From Neonectria sp. B-13 (lineage: Eukaryota; Ascomycota; Sordariomycetes; Hypocreales; Nectriaceae), in the NCBI GenBank assembly GCA_002682825.1, contig NOKP01000006.1, positions 434,001 through 498,000 of the forward strand: DNA of 64,000 nucleotides, given 5' to 3'. Below, piece by piece: positions 34,769 to 46,480 of this stretch. Every line of letters starts with the position of its first letter. Within the stretch, counting starts at the first letter, position 1. Both the position numbers and the translations under genes were made by a program. The notes under the pieces are model-generated. The model had not been told where the DNA came from and searched no databases. It saw only the letters and a program-made list of their open reading frames with translations.

Positions 34769-37700
34769 GGCGCCGACTGAGGACCTTGGCAGGACGTCCT
34801 TGGAGTTGAAAGGTAGGGGGAGGTACGGAGACGGAAAGTTTGACGATGATGAGCGGTACTAGTAGTTAAAAGTATGGTTGATGGACAACGAGGAAGGTAC
34901 GGAGGGCTGCACGCGGGCGAGAGTCACTCCTGCACTTTCAGTCGGCTGTACGCAACACCAACTTTGATGAGACTCGATAGGTCGGAGACAGATGATGTCT
35001 TAGAATAGCCACATGGCGGGAAGCGACGAGTGGAAGAGCGGAAGCAGTGCGCAGTCACGAAAGCGAGAGAGAGTAGAGAGACTGAAATGGTGAGCACGGA
35101 GGTATTGTTCGGGGCCGTTTGTCTCATCGGCCGTCCTCCGTTTCCGGGCTCCTCGGGGGAGGTCCGCCTTTCTAAGTAGGATCGTGTAGCTAGGTCAAAC
35201 CATGGAACACTTCTCGCTCTCAGAAGTTGGATCACAACCCCGGCCAACCTTTTTCCTTGGGGACAGGGGGACAGGGAGCAGGGGAAGCAGGGAAGTAGCC
35301 GCATCTCTCGCGTGGGAGGCGGACACAGCCAGTCAGGACGGGCCAATTGAACGGGTGCACCGCATCATGCAGCGGAGAGGGACGAAGAGGATTGAAGGAT
35401 ACATCTGGTACTACGTAGACGGGGCATCCTTTCGAACTTTGTTAATGCCAAGGAGAGAAGCTGAAAGAGCAAGATGTTCCTACCGGAGAAGCAGACCACT
35501 GGCCATTGCACACTTCCTCATCCTTCGACATGTTTACGTAGTATCTATAGGCATCACAAAGAGTACTTAGAGTCTTGGACCCTCCACAAGCCTAGACTAC
35601 ATCATCAGGTCGGCGACAGGGAGGGTCGCGCACGCACCATGACGCCCACTCGACCCACCAAGTGCGTGCATCGTCGTAGCTCTCTGGCCACAGCATCCTT
35701 CCTGACGGCTCCTTCAGCAGTCGCATCACCCATCACCCATCACTCAATGATGGGGTCTGATGTCAGTCGCAGATCGTTCGTTCCTCTGTCTGTCCTTTAC
35801 CACGGCAATCACACACCGACTGGGATCTATGTCCAGTGGAGATTATCGCACCTTGGACAAGGCAGTCAAGGCTGGTACTTTGGAATGCCTTGAACCCCGA
35901 ACGAACCCGTCCATCATTTCTGCTCGGTGGCTTGGCCTGAGATGATGGACGAAAATAGAAAGCCCGCGGGCGGCCGTCTGTCATAGGCTGAGCACGGTAG
36001 AGAAGTCCGAGCTGACAACCCAAGGTCCCAAGCCAAGCCTCAAGCCTCGCGCCTCTCAAGCCCGAAACCTGCCAAAAACGGCTGGACGGGTGCCCTGTGC
36101 TCAGCAGACAGAGTAGCAGTCGGGCGGGTGCTTGTTCAACAACCCCATTTACGAATATCCCGTTACCGCTAGCATATCTACACGGACATCCACTACCAGG
36201 ATCTCTGCTGTCTACCTAGGTCCCCGAAAACCACAGGGCACCTTTGGCGTCATGATTGCTAGAAAGGATCACGATCCCAGCCCTGTGCCCGCCCCCAAGT
36301 CCCCCGGCCGGGCGAGAGAGCGCAATGCAGTGTCGCATCCCCACATTAATACCGAGCAGTAGTACTCCGTACCGAGTCGTACGTAGTATCGAGTAGTCAG
36401 CTACTTAAGTAGACAGCTGGAGACAAGTGTGTTGTGCTGTGTTACTGTGTTTGCCACTGGCGGCTGCCGTTGCTCGCGGGGCTTCCGCCGTCGATCGGAG
36501 GGCGGGGAGCCACAAAGCGCCCGGAGAAGGATGGTTGGATGACTGCCGCTGCCAAGTTGCGAAGACGGACGAGTTGGCTGCAGAGAGAGACATCACAACA
36601 TGCACCTCGCCTCAAGACACTGTGCCTCAAGCCTCAGGCAGACTGTGCCTCGCTCGGGTTCGACTTCACTCTATTCGTACTTGGGAGTCTAGTTATGCCA
36701 CCCTTTATTATTATTATTCTTCTTCGGCTTCCGAAATGAATGCCCTTTATCCCTGCAAATGCTTGTTTCCTAATGCCTTCATTACTTTGCTTACTCTCCT
36801 CTGCTCCCAGCCTTCTAGTCACACCACGTGCACTCCTCACAGGGCTCCTGGTCCCCCTCTCCTCTCCACAGCGGCCCTCTCCTCTCTCCTCTCTCCTCTC
36901 GCTCTCTACCTAGTCCCCCGAGGGATTCCCTTATAATGGATGCCTGAATCCTTCGCCCAACCACACCACTGAATGCAATAATCGTTCCTCCCCTAGGGTT
37001 GAACTAGGATCGTCATGTAGGCGTGAATCCCTCTCAATCCCTCGCCCGCTTTTTTCTCTCCCATCTAGCCTAGATCTACGCCCGCCCAATCCCCCTCCTG
37101 CCCTATACGGCAGCGATGCGCACTATTTTGTCGCCATCGTCACCAAGGCTTCAAGTCATCGATCCTCTGACGTCGAGTGGAAACACCTGCAAGCAGCCAA
37201 GACATCTTTCCATCCTGCTCAAGCCAGCTGAGGCGTTCCTTGTTACATTTGTTCTTGTTTCGTTTGATTGCCATTGCCTCTCTGGTCCTTCAGCTTGAAT
37301 CACATTCCTCCTCCACGGCTCTCCTGATCCTGATCCTCCTAGGCCTGATCCTCCTAGGCCTGAAGGATCCCAAGTGCAATCCCATCAGTGATAGTGAAGA
37401 GGCAATACTCACTCACAAATCCCCGCGTCGTGTAGACCTCGTCTATCCGCGCTCTTCCACAATCCACGTGCCCCCAAAACTCGCTGCCACCGGCTCGCCC
37501 AACAAGCACCTCTGGAGGACCCCTGTAACGTGAGGCCATTCGCGTCACCGACTTGGAAATCTAGGGCTGGCCGCCCCCACCGTTTCACAGTTTCGTATCC
37601 CATGCCCGTCTTCCCGCTCGAACTATCGGGGGCCGTTTTCATCTGGAGCCGGCAAGAAACTAGATCCTTGCTATGCCCGAAGCGTCTGAAGCGACATCCC

Positions 37701-38155
37701 CGAGGTGCAAACGGCCCATCCCATAACAGGGGCTCCTTGCTCTCTGCTCTCTGCGCTACCCGGCCTCGGATTCGGCTTCAGATAAGACTCGACCATTGCT
37801 TGCTTGACTCTAACCTCTTAATGAGAGAAACCGAGTATCAACGTGGCCAGATTCTAGAGTTTGCACTTGGTGATAAGGCTCCAAGCCGTGAATCGATAAA
37901 TGCGTCTACACATCCACCACGTGTTTGACTTGTACACTCACCAACACGTCTGCCAAGCCCATATCTCCTCTACAGCACATGGTCCTAATCAAAACAATAA
38001 ATCCTATATATCGTACACTAATCGCCTGCCATCACCTTGTTCGTTGCTCGAGATACTCCATCATTAGACCCTTGGATTCCCTCCCTACCCAGCCGCGCTT
38101 CCTAATCTATGCCCGCCCCATCCAAGCCCCCTAGAACTGTTTGGTATCATTGAAT
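34769..38155. other. Intergenic region upstream of the NRPS-like gene
   Basis: No gene recognised in 3.4 kb. It holds TACTACGTAG at 35409-35418 and its reverse form TACGTAGTA at 35535-35543 and 36380-36388, TACTCCGTA at 36363-36371, and a 15-bp tandem repeat at 37331-37360. Probably the promoter of the NRPS-like gene and the 3' flank of the SAPS gene. Confidence 0.45.
37331..37360. repeat. Two tandem TGATCCTCCTAGGCC units
   Basis: Two exact adjacent copies of a 15-mer that itself contains the palindrome CCTAGG. Intergenic. Confidence 0.85.
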
Positions 38156-41100
38156 TCAAATGACAACCTCGTCATCATCCGGGTCCTCGATGCTCGTCCG
38201 CCTCTTGGCCTCCTTGACCTCAACTGCCTTCTTGGTGTCGCCATCCCCCGCTTCATCCCCAAGTTCCCCGGGCCCACCATCGTTAGATCCTCCCTCTCCC
38301 TCCTTCTCCGTCTTTGACAGCCCAAATGGCCAGAGACCACTCAGACCTCTTGTGTTCCCCTCCTTTGCTGGGTTAACAGCCAGAGGCCGTAAGACGAGTT
38401 TGTGATCGTCTTCTGCCATGGCAAAGTCCCCAAACTCATCATCATCGTCGTCATCACGCTCATCATCGGACTCATTACCATCCGTTGTCGTCGTTGTCGT
38501 CGTCTTGCCTCTAGTTCTCACCACTCCTCGCCACCAAGAGCCGTGCTCTCCGTCCTGCCCCTCATCGTCGTCGTCGAGGTCCTCCTCAGTGTCCGCAAAC
38601 GGATCCGTGGGGTTATCGTCATCGTCCTCGTCCTCGTCCTCGTCGGCATGGTGCAGAGTGGCGGAGGATGATTCCGTGGCCTGGGTGTTCTTCTGGTGCA
38701 TCGCCAGTCTGGCCGCCAGTTGTAGCCTTGCACGCGACGGGGGCACGTTCAATGGCGGGGGGGCCGGAGGAGGAGGCGGCGGGATAGATGGCGGCTCCAT
38801 AGATCCGCCCGCATTGCTGAGCGGGTCAGTGTAGGCTCGGAACTAAGAGGAGAGTTAGTTGAGACAGCCGACAAACGACAACGACACAAAGAAAGGTGAG
38901 CCAGCGGCGATGGACATCCTGTGTGAACTCTGGCATCGCGGCATGATCCCCCGTTCCATTTCTTCCTTCCGTATTCAGCCCTAACTCTTTTCTTCCTCTG
39001 CCCATCATACATCTATACATGGCCCTTGTGTCTTCTCCGCAAGAGCTATCATGACAATGATTCATCCCACCCGTTCCGCACAACCCCACAGCGCCTGCGA
39101 TCTTCTGCTCAGGGCTTTGCCTCGGACAGAATCCTCAAGAGATCCTTGAGAGGAACGTCTCTAAACGACTCGAGGTCGTCGAGGTCCAGGCCGTCGCTTT
39201 GCTCATCCTCCATTGCACTGGGGGCACTGGAAGATGCCTGTTCGTATATCTTGTATCGGGGTGTCCCTTTCTAAGGTTCATCCGTCGGTCTCGTAGCGTG
39301 CTCGATCTGCTCCGCTTGAGCTTGGGGTTCCCCGGGCAGCTCCACCGCATTCAACGGCGCTCCCTCCCCGCCAAAATCCATCGGCGAGTCCATAATAACA
39401 TCCATTTCAGCCCCGGGCTCCGGAGAGTTTGCCCTAAAAGGCTCGGGGGAACCCATAATAACGTCCTCGGGGGAATCCACCATGCCAGTGTGTCCAAAAG
39501 AATCCACGTCCGCATCGTCACCGACATCTTCATTGGAATCACCACTTACCTCGGAATTCACGTCGTCGTCGTCCCCTTCGCCGTCCTCATCCTCCTCGTC
39601 GCTGCTGCTGCCGAAGCCAGACATCAAAGTCCCGGCGCTAATGGTAAAGGGACCAATGCCGTTGCCGGACTCCTCGCTCAGCTCAATCCCGCCGTTGAGG
39701 CCGGCTTCCGCCAGGGCGCTTGAGGGGTTGCTTGAATTCCCACCCAGGCCGGACAGGCCGACACCGGCAAGTCCGCTGCCACCCATTGCTCGGTTGCCCA
39801 AAGCCGCATCCGGGCGTACGCCACCGAGAATAGCATTATCTCTCTCGCGGGTCTCCGCTAGCGCGCCTTCGACGTAGTTGATCCACTCCTGGCTCATAAC
39901 ACTGTCGAGGACCGTCTCAGACAGCAGCTCCGGCGGGTGTCGCTCAGTAAACTTGACTACTTCCTCGGCAATGAGGGTGAGGTGGCCCATGTATCCCATG
40001 CGAGTCTTCGTCTTGGCCTGGGACTCGTCGCTGGCCTGCTGGCCGTTGATGATGGCGCTCGTAATGTCTGCCGCCTCGAACAGGGAAACGGCCAGGTTAG
40101 GGTTATAACCACGATCCATGGGGCCGTTGAAAACCTGCTGGACAATGTCGTAGACCACATTGTGCAGGAAGTTATTCCATGGATATCCAAAAAAGAACGA
40201 CTAGTCGGTTAGTACAGCACAAGGATGCAGCATGGAGCGGGGGACTTACCAAAATTGTTGGCACAACACGGTACTCGACAAATTGCATCTTTAGGTAGTC
40301 TCCTACCACTGGCTGCGCACCAGTAGACTCTGTGGGCTGGTCCTCGGTGGACTGAGGTGGGATATCCACTGGGACTGCCTTTGTCTCAGTGGGTGCCTCC
40401 TCGCTCACCAGGGTGTCGGCTCGTGTCTCGGCTGCCTGAGGGGGTCTATCGGCCCCAGACTCGGGGGGTGGCGGGGCAGAGAACAACGGCGCCGGAGTGT
40501 CCTCGGGGTGTGGCAACAAAACATCACTTTTCGAGACAGGGTCAGTCTCGGCTGGAGCATCTGTGGACTCGGTCGTGAATTCGGGCTCAGAGGGCGCTGG
40601 GGTCAGGACAGCCGAAGAGTTTGATCCATCATCAGTCGCGGCTTTCTCGGAGACAGTGACCTCCTCCTGTGTCTGGGGGTTGGTGGGCTCCAAAACGGGA
40701 TCCTCAGCCGTTTTCTCAACGGCCTCCAGCTCAGCAGGCTCTTCGGCGGATACAGGATCAGCGGCCTTGGGCTTGGTAGGCGACAGAGGAGCAACCATCA
40801 GCTCCGCCTCCTCGAAATGGGGCACGTTGGTTTGACCGGGGCCAACGGCAGATACAAGAGGGCTGAGAGGTTCATCCACAAAATCATCCTCGTCTTTCGA
40901 GGAGGGACCTGGCTGGATGTCGACCTCGGCCTTGACAAACTCGTGGGAGGTGTCCTCGCTCATTTCCTTGCTCGGCTCCACCTCCTCAAATCCGTCGTCG
41001 TCGGCATTGGTGACCTCAAGACGCCGGCTCTCCTCAGGGGCAGCGTGGGGTCGTCGCATTGTGAGATCATCAGCTGCAGCATCCTCCTCTTTGAGAGGGA

Positions 41101-42464
41101 CAAGCTTTCCCTCGTCCCGTAGACGACGTCGTTGGATGTCTCGCACTGCAATCAGCTCCTCAGAGCCCGGCTCGTTCAAGAGCCCCATGTTGCTGCAGTG
41201 TAGAAGTTCTGCCATCAGCTCGCAAGTCTTGAAGCGATCAAAACCCAAAGGCTCCAGTTTCTCGCCGAATGTCGAGTCAATCTTGTTCTTATGAGAAGGA
41301 GCCTGCATGATCAAGCTCATGAACTTTGGGACGTTCTGGGCAAACAGTCGGAGAAGAGTTCCCAGATAGATGGGGTCGCGGCTGGACGGGACGACGGCAT
41401 TGGCTTCGGAGCCCATGTCTGGGTCATAGTCGGAATTGTTCTTTCGAATAACCTCGATGATGATGCCGACACCGACGGTGAGGGGGTTGCCACCACCCAG
41501 CATATACTGGACAAGCTGCTCAACACAGGGTTTGGAAACCAGCTGGCGGGTCAGCTCGTTGGGGCCAATACATTGCTGCTCGTTTTGGGAGGCGTTGGCG
41601 GAAATAGTGATGATGGCTTTGATAAAGTCGCCTGCAGCAGTCTGAACGACCCAGTTGTTCTTGGGGCTGAGGCATGAGAGTAGGGTTGGGATAATGTCCT
41701 TGGAGTAGAGCCACTATGACAAATAAGTTAGATGATGCGACGCCATGAGAGGATGCACATACCTCGACGACACCCTGACCACCATCGCTGCGATCGAGGG
41801 CAATGATCTTAAGAAGAAGGTCCATAATCATGGGGCATTCGACATGCCTGAGCAGGTCGGGGACGGCGTCAGGAAGGCTCATCAAGAGCTCCATCATATC
41901 CTCCGTCTTCTTCTCAAACAGAGACTCATTCACCTTTGTGAAGTAGCTCGCCTGGAGAGGGTCAAGCGGGGCAGGGCGCGAGAGGAACTTCCAGAAGTCC
42001 CGGATCAGCTGGCGGTTCTCGGCGAGGGCCTCGTAGATGGACCAAGTGTCAGAGCCGAGGACCTCGCAGGCGACAAAGGCATAGCGGTTGCGCTTCTTCT
42101 CCAGCTCCTCTTCCTCGTCAAGGCCGGGGTCGGTGGCACGGGAGGAGGCGCGCGGTCGAGAAAAGGGCAGAAGGCGGTTCTTGGCCTTGGCGTCGTCGTC
42201 CTCGGTAGCGGCAGCGGCGGTGTCATCTTGGTCTGCGGGGACGGCTACGACCTCGGGGGTTTCTAGCTTGGGGGCGACGACATATTCGAGCAGGCTCTCG
42301 AGAACCTTGTCCTCGCGGAGGTACTCGATGAGTTTTGTGTTGTGCTGCTTGAGCTCCTGGATCAAGTCGCTCTCGTCGAGCAGTTCCTCAAGGGTAAAGT
42401 CGGGTTTATCGAGGATAGTGTCGATTGTGGAGATGTTGGCGAAGCCGCCAAACCTCCAAAACAT
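38156..42464 (-). CDS. SAPS-domain protein (Sit4/PP6 phosphatase-associated, Ekc1-like)
   Basis: Regulatory subunit of the Sit4/PP6-type phosphatase, acting in cell-cycle progression and stress signalling; the S. pombe relative is Ekc1 and yeast relatives are Sap185/Sap190. The start MFWRFGGFANISTID is the classic family N-terminus. Exons 41763-42464, 40250-41713 and 39550-40200 are joined by 49-nt introns. The last exon, 38156-38842, begins FRAYTDPL and carries the Pro-rich LNVPPSRARLQLAARLA segment, acidic stretches and a WPFG motif typical of filamentous-fungal members. Total 1,167 residues. The last intron (38843-39549, 707 nt) is far longer than the others and reads as acidic protein to a stop at 39271, so an alternative isoform or a different exon structure is possible. 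The assignment of the family is firm; the third junction is less certain. Confidence 0.85.
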
Positions 42465-45051
42465 GGTGACGGAACTATGCCGCGGCGCCGGACGTGCAGC
42501 ACCGGGACGTGAGGCGGGGGAGGTGGAAGATAAATCGGGGGTGAGGTCGTGATGAATGGATCATGTAATCAGGACACGGTCGGGTATTCGGGAGGCCTAG
42601 GTGAGTTGGCGGTTGGCGGTTGGCGGTTGCGGTTGGCGGTGGCGGTTGGCGGTTGGTAGCGGCCAGGCGGAGGGGCGGAGAGGCCCAAAGGCGGCAGTGA
42701 GGGTTGAGTCAGGGGGGAGACACGGAGTCGCAGAGAGGAGCTGCGATGCGCGAGAGTAGCGGCGAGAATGGTAGAGGCCCGTCTATGGCATTCTCCGGAA
42801 TGCCTAGGGCAAGGTGCGTCGCTTGAGGGAGCTTCGCTGAGAAGGAGAGAAGGGTCGCGCGGGCGCGGATCGCGGGTCGCGGGTGGCCTGGTGATGGTGA
42901 GAAAGTGTGAGGGTGAGTAACCAGTCAAGGCGAGGATGAGATAGTGTAGGGCAGCAGTGATGTCAGCCTTTCGCTTCGCGGCGAGAGGAGTGGGTAGTGG
43001 CAGTGTGTGGCAGTGTGTGGCAGTGGTGGTGGGCGGGAGGGCGGAAGCGAGCGGCAACGGCAACGAGTAGCAGGTCGAGTAGAAGGAGTAGCAGTGGCCG
43101 GAGGCCGGTAGCAGCAGCAACAGCAAGTGCTAGCAGTGATCAGAGGCGTCCAGTCGCGCGCCAGTTCGTCGAGGGATGGAGATAGTGAGAGCGGCACAGA
43201 GGGGCAGAAAGGGCTGCAGCACCTAACGTGATTGCCTCACACACACACTCAAGGCCCGCACAAATGCGACACACACAGGGCCAAGTCGATATTGGCACCA
43301 CTCGAAGTGGAGGGGCAGGGCCAAGTAGGCAATGCTTCGTGGGCGGGGGGCGGTCGACCAGGGGCGGATACGGCGGCTGTGATTTAAGTATTCGAACCTG
43401 TGCTGGTCGTCCGGCAGTCGAGTCGTAAGCGCTCGGGCTGGCGAGCCAAGCTATCGAGGATGGCACACCTCGATCAAGGGCTAACAACGCTGATAAAGTT
43501 GCTCGAGTGCCTGAATCCGGAGGCTGGGGTGGTGTGCGTGTCCCCGCGTGCGTGTGCGCATGTGCGTCGTGTGCGCGGTGCGAAGATTTGGTCCTTGGGC
43601 TTGGGTGTGGGGGAGGAGAGAAAGGGCGGGGGCACTCACTCAGGCGGCAAAAAATAAATACGTAGGTACCCGTGAGCGAGGAAATCGCGGCGGTTGTACG
43701 CAGTTGAGAGGGGCCGGGTACAATGGAAGAGACACGGGGATGATGCACACGGGGATGCACGCAGAGTCTATTCGTAGAGAGCTCCTGTTTGTCGGTCTCG
43801 ATCTCGGTCTGGACAGGGAATGGACGGATGCAGAATTGGAATGTTGAGGACTGGATGTGGATAGTCAGCGGATAGTGCCTACAGTTGGGAGTTGGGCTGG
43901 CCTTCACACTGTCACAGGCTCACGCACTCAACTGCCTCGGGCGGGATGGGCCACCGGTGTCGTGTCAGCCTCTTGACTGACTTGCCTGTTGTATGTACAG
44001 TTGCCGTGTGGAATATCCTGTACCTGTCTCATTATCCAAGTCATATCCAAGTGTAGAACCGATGCTACCCTGAACAAGCAAGGACTACTAGTAGTAGTTA
44101 ACGAGCAACACGGTCGGCAGCCGCGTCAACTAGGTACAACGCACCGTCAAGAACAACAACCCAACTACAGTACCACAAGCTACTAACTAGCATGCAAGTG
44201 GAATTGATTGCCGGTTAATAGAGGTAGTTACGCGACAGACGGTCTAGACTCCCAGCTCCCACCAATTGGGAAGTACATCTGCGCCTTCAAACTCTCTCTC
44301 CGCAAACCGCACCGCCCGCAGTTGACGACAATCTGGTCAAGTAGAGAGGAAGGCACTCAAACTTACGACTTGAAATTCTCTGGTCTAGATCCTTTCGATA
44401 TCGACTCTCCCATGGAACATCGCCTACCGAGACACGCCCTGCAAGTTCTAGATTGCCCTTGGCGGATCGCACCTGATTCTAAGCTCCAGCCACCAGCTCT
44501 CGCTATCTCATTCCAGGCTCCTTCTACAATCCCGGGCTGCCACGTTTTCCACGCAGGCTGGCTCTGTCGAGTGGAGGCCCAGCCCTCACGTGGCGTGGCC
44601 CATGTCTCACACCTGTGTGTTGGCCAGGTTCCATTTTCGAATTCGATGCTAGTGCCATCGGATTCAGCAGGACCACGGCTGATCAGTTCATTTACACCTC
44701 AGCCATGTCTCATTCGCATCCCTGTTATAGCGCACTGAAAAGCACACTGGAAGGCTTTCATCAATAATTGTACTATTCGATACATGTATTGTCGAGTATT
44801 GTACCTAATCTTCTATCAAACGTGTATTCTACCAGCTACACTACAAGCTCTTGCGTTCGCCAGCAAATGCAAAAGGAGAGAATGGGGGTTAGTAAGAGTA
44901 AAGAAGGAATGCGCTGAAATTCCAAAAAGCAGAAATCACAAAAAGGAGGAGGAAAAAGTCTAATGTCCTGCCTCAATGTCGCTTGCTCGATAAACCATGT
45001 GTCCCACACTCGTACATCTTCGTTATCTTCGCTCCTAGGTTTCCTGCAGCT
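42465..45051. other. Intergenic: SAPS promoter and 3' flank of the protease gene
   Basis: No gene recognised in 2.6 kb. The part next to the SAPS start is Arg/Pro/Ser-coding by chance on the minus strand because it is pyrimidine-rich there, and carries a heptamer repeat at 42605-42656. A 176-codon plus-strand frame at 44208 shows no family pattern. Confidence 0.45.
42605..42656. repeat. GGTTGGC heptamer repeat
   Basis: About seven imperfect tandem GGTTGGC units, 140 bp upstream of the SAPS start codon. It resembles in style the TTTGCGG heptamers at 13383. Confidence 0.85.
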
Positions 45052-46480
45052 TTACGCGGCGCCGTTGTACGCAATCACGTTGGGGCTGCCCTTGCCAGCG
45101 CCGGACACCTTGTCCTTGGTGGCAAGCGCCTTGATCCGCTTGATGAGCGTCGTAGGAGTGCCGATGGACTCCTTGGCCCGGAGATACAGAGCCAGGCCGG
45201 CAACGTGCGGGCAGGCCATGCTGGTGCCGCTCATGGTAGCGGTGGCCGACTTGCTGGTGATGCCCAGGCTGGTCACGGCGACGCCCGGCGCCCAGACGTC
45301 GACCACGGGGCCGTAGTTGGAGAAGCTGGCGCGCTTGTTCTCCTTGTCGATAGCCCCGACCGTCAACGCACTAGCCGCGGAGCCGGGAGACGAGAGGCCG
45401 GCGTCGACGTTGCTGTTGCCCGCAGCGGCCGTCACGAGGATGCCCTTCTTAAAGGCGGCGTCGATGGCGGCGTTGAAGGCAGCCGACTTGCTGCCACCCA
45501 GGGACATGGAGATGACCGACTTGGCAGCACGACCGGGCGTATTGGTGATGTTGGCGACCGCCCACTGGAAGCCATCGAGGACGATGTCGGTGGTGGACTA
45601 GATCGTATGTTAGTAACTTCAACTATATCTTGTCCGGAATGGCTTCAACTCACGCTAGCACCGTCCAGGACCTTGACGGCCATGATGTTGGCCTTCTTGG
45701 CAACACCGTAGGTCTTGGCGGCAATGATGCCCGCGCAGTGGGTGCCGTGGCCGTTGACATCAGTGAACTTGGTCTTGGGCACTGCGTTGTATCCGAGGAA
45801 CGCTCGGCCCTCGAACTCGGCGTGCGCTATGAAGACCCCCGTGTCGACGACGTAGGCCCACATGCCCTTGCCGGCCGACGTATCGTAGACGTAGTCGCGC
45901 GAGCCGGCGTTGCGGTGGGAGATCGACCCAAGGCCCCATGGGGATGCGGCTTGGGTGACTTTTTTGGACTGGTAGATCTCGATGACCCGGACTGGCTCAA
46001 CGGAGAGGACCTGTTTGTGGTGTTAGGACTGAGAACTGGAATGCTTGCAGCGTGGTCTGAGCCACCACGGGCTACATTGGGAGGGAGGGGGGGTCTGGTG
46101 CCATGAGGAAGAAGGGATGGCATTGGGGGTATGGGATGACTGGTTGCGACTGGGATGTTCATATCTTGACTTACCTCGTCGCTATTGTTGATCTCCTTGA
46201 TTGTATCTTTATCAAACTCGCCCGAGTATCCCTTGAAATCACCGGACCACACCTTATCCACACCCGCCTCCGTAGCGCCATCACGGCGGCTCAGACTGCG
46301 GGCGTGGATATCGCCAACCCAGCCAAGATGGTCTTCGAGCCTGGGAGCTGCGACCTCGGGCTTTATGGTGACGATGTACTTGCCCTTGACGATGTCGCCA
46401 ATGGCGTGGGTCGACACGGGAGCCGGACGGCCCAGCACAGCTGGAGCGGCAGCAAGGAGAAGAAGAAGTAAAGAGTACAT
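45052..46480 (-). CDS. Secreted proteinase K-like subtilisin (S8 family)
   Basis: Extracellular serine endopeptidase. Three exons, 46175-46480, 45654-46010 and 45052-45597, in phase 0 with introns of 164 and 56 nt, encode 402 residues. Residues 1-17 form a signal peptide (MYSLLLLLLAAAPAVLG). An inhibitor-I9 type propeptide follows (GKYIVTIKPE to about residue 115), and the mature enzyme probably begins near ASPWGLGSISH, as in proteinase K. The catalytic triad is Asp158 in VVDTG, His190 in NGHGTH and Ser347 in SGTSMACP; the oxyanion Asn is in AAAGNSN, near 282. All key residues are present, so the enzyme is predicted active. The first intron (164 nt) is longer than usual here and was placed by its GTAAGT donor and AACAG acceptor. 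Likely roles are nutrition or host tissue degradation; the sequence does not say which. Confidence 0.93.

Noticed and set aside
43140..43907. 255-codon minus-strand frame upstream of the SAPS gene
   Set aside because: Pyrimidine-rich leader-like DNA giving Pro/Ser/Arg-rich translation without any family pattern.
44208..44738. 176-codon plus-strand frame
   Set aside because: Less low-complexity than others but no domain, no paralogue and no splice context; insufficient support.
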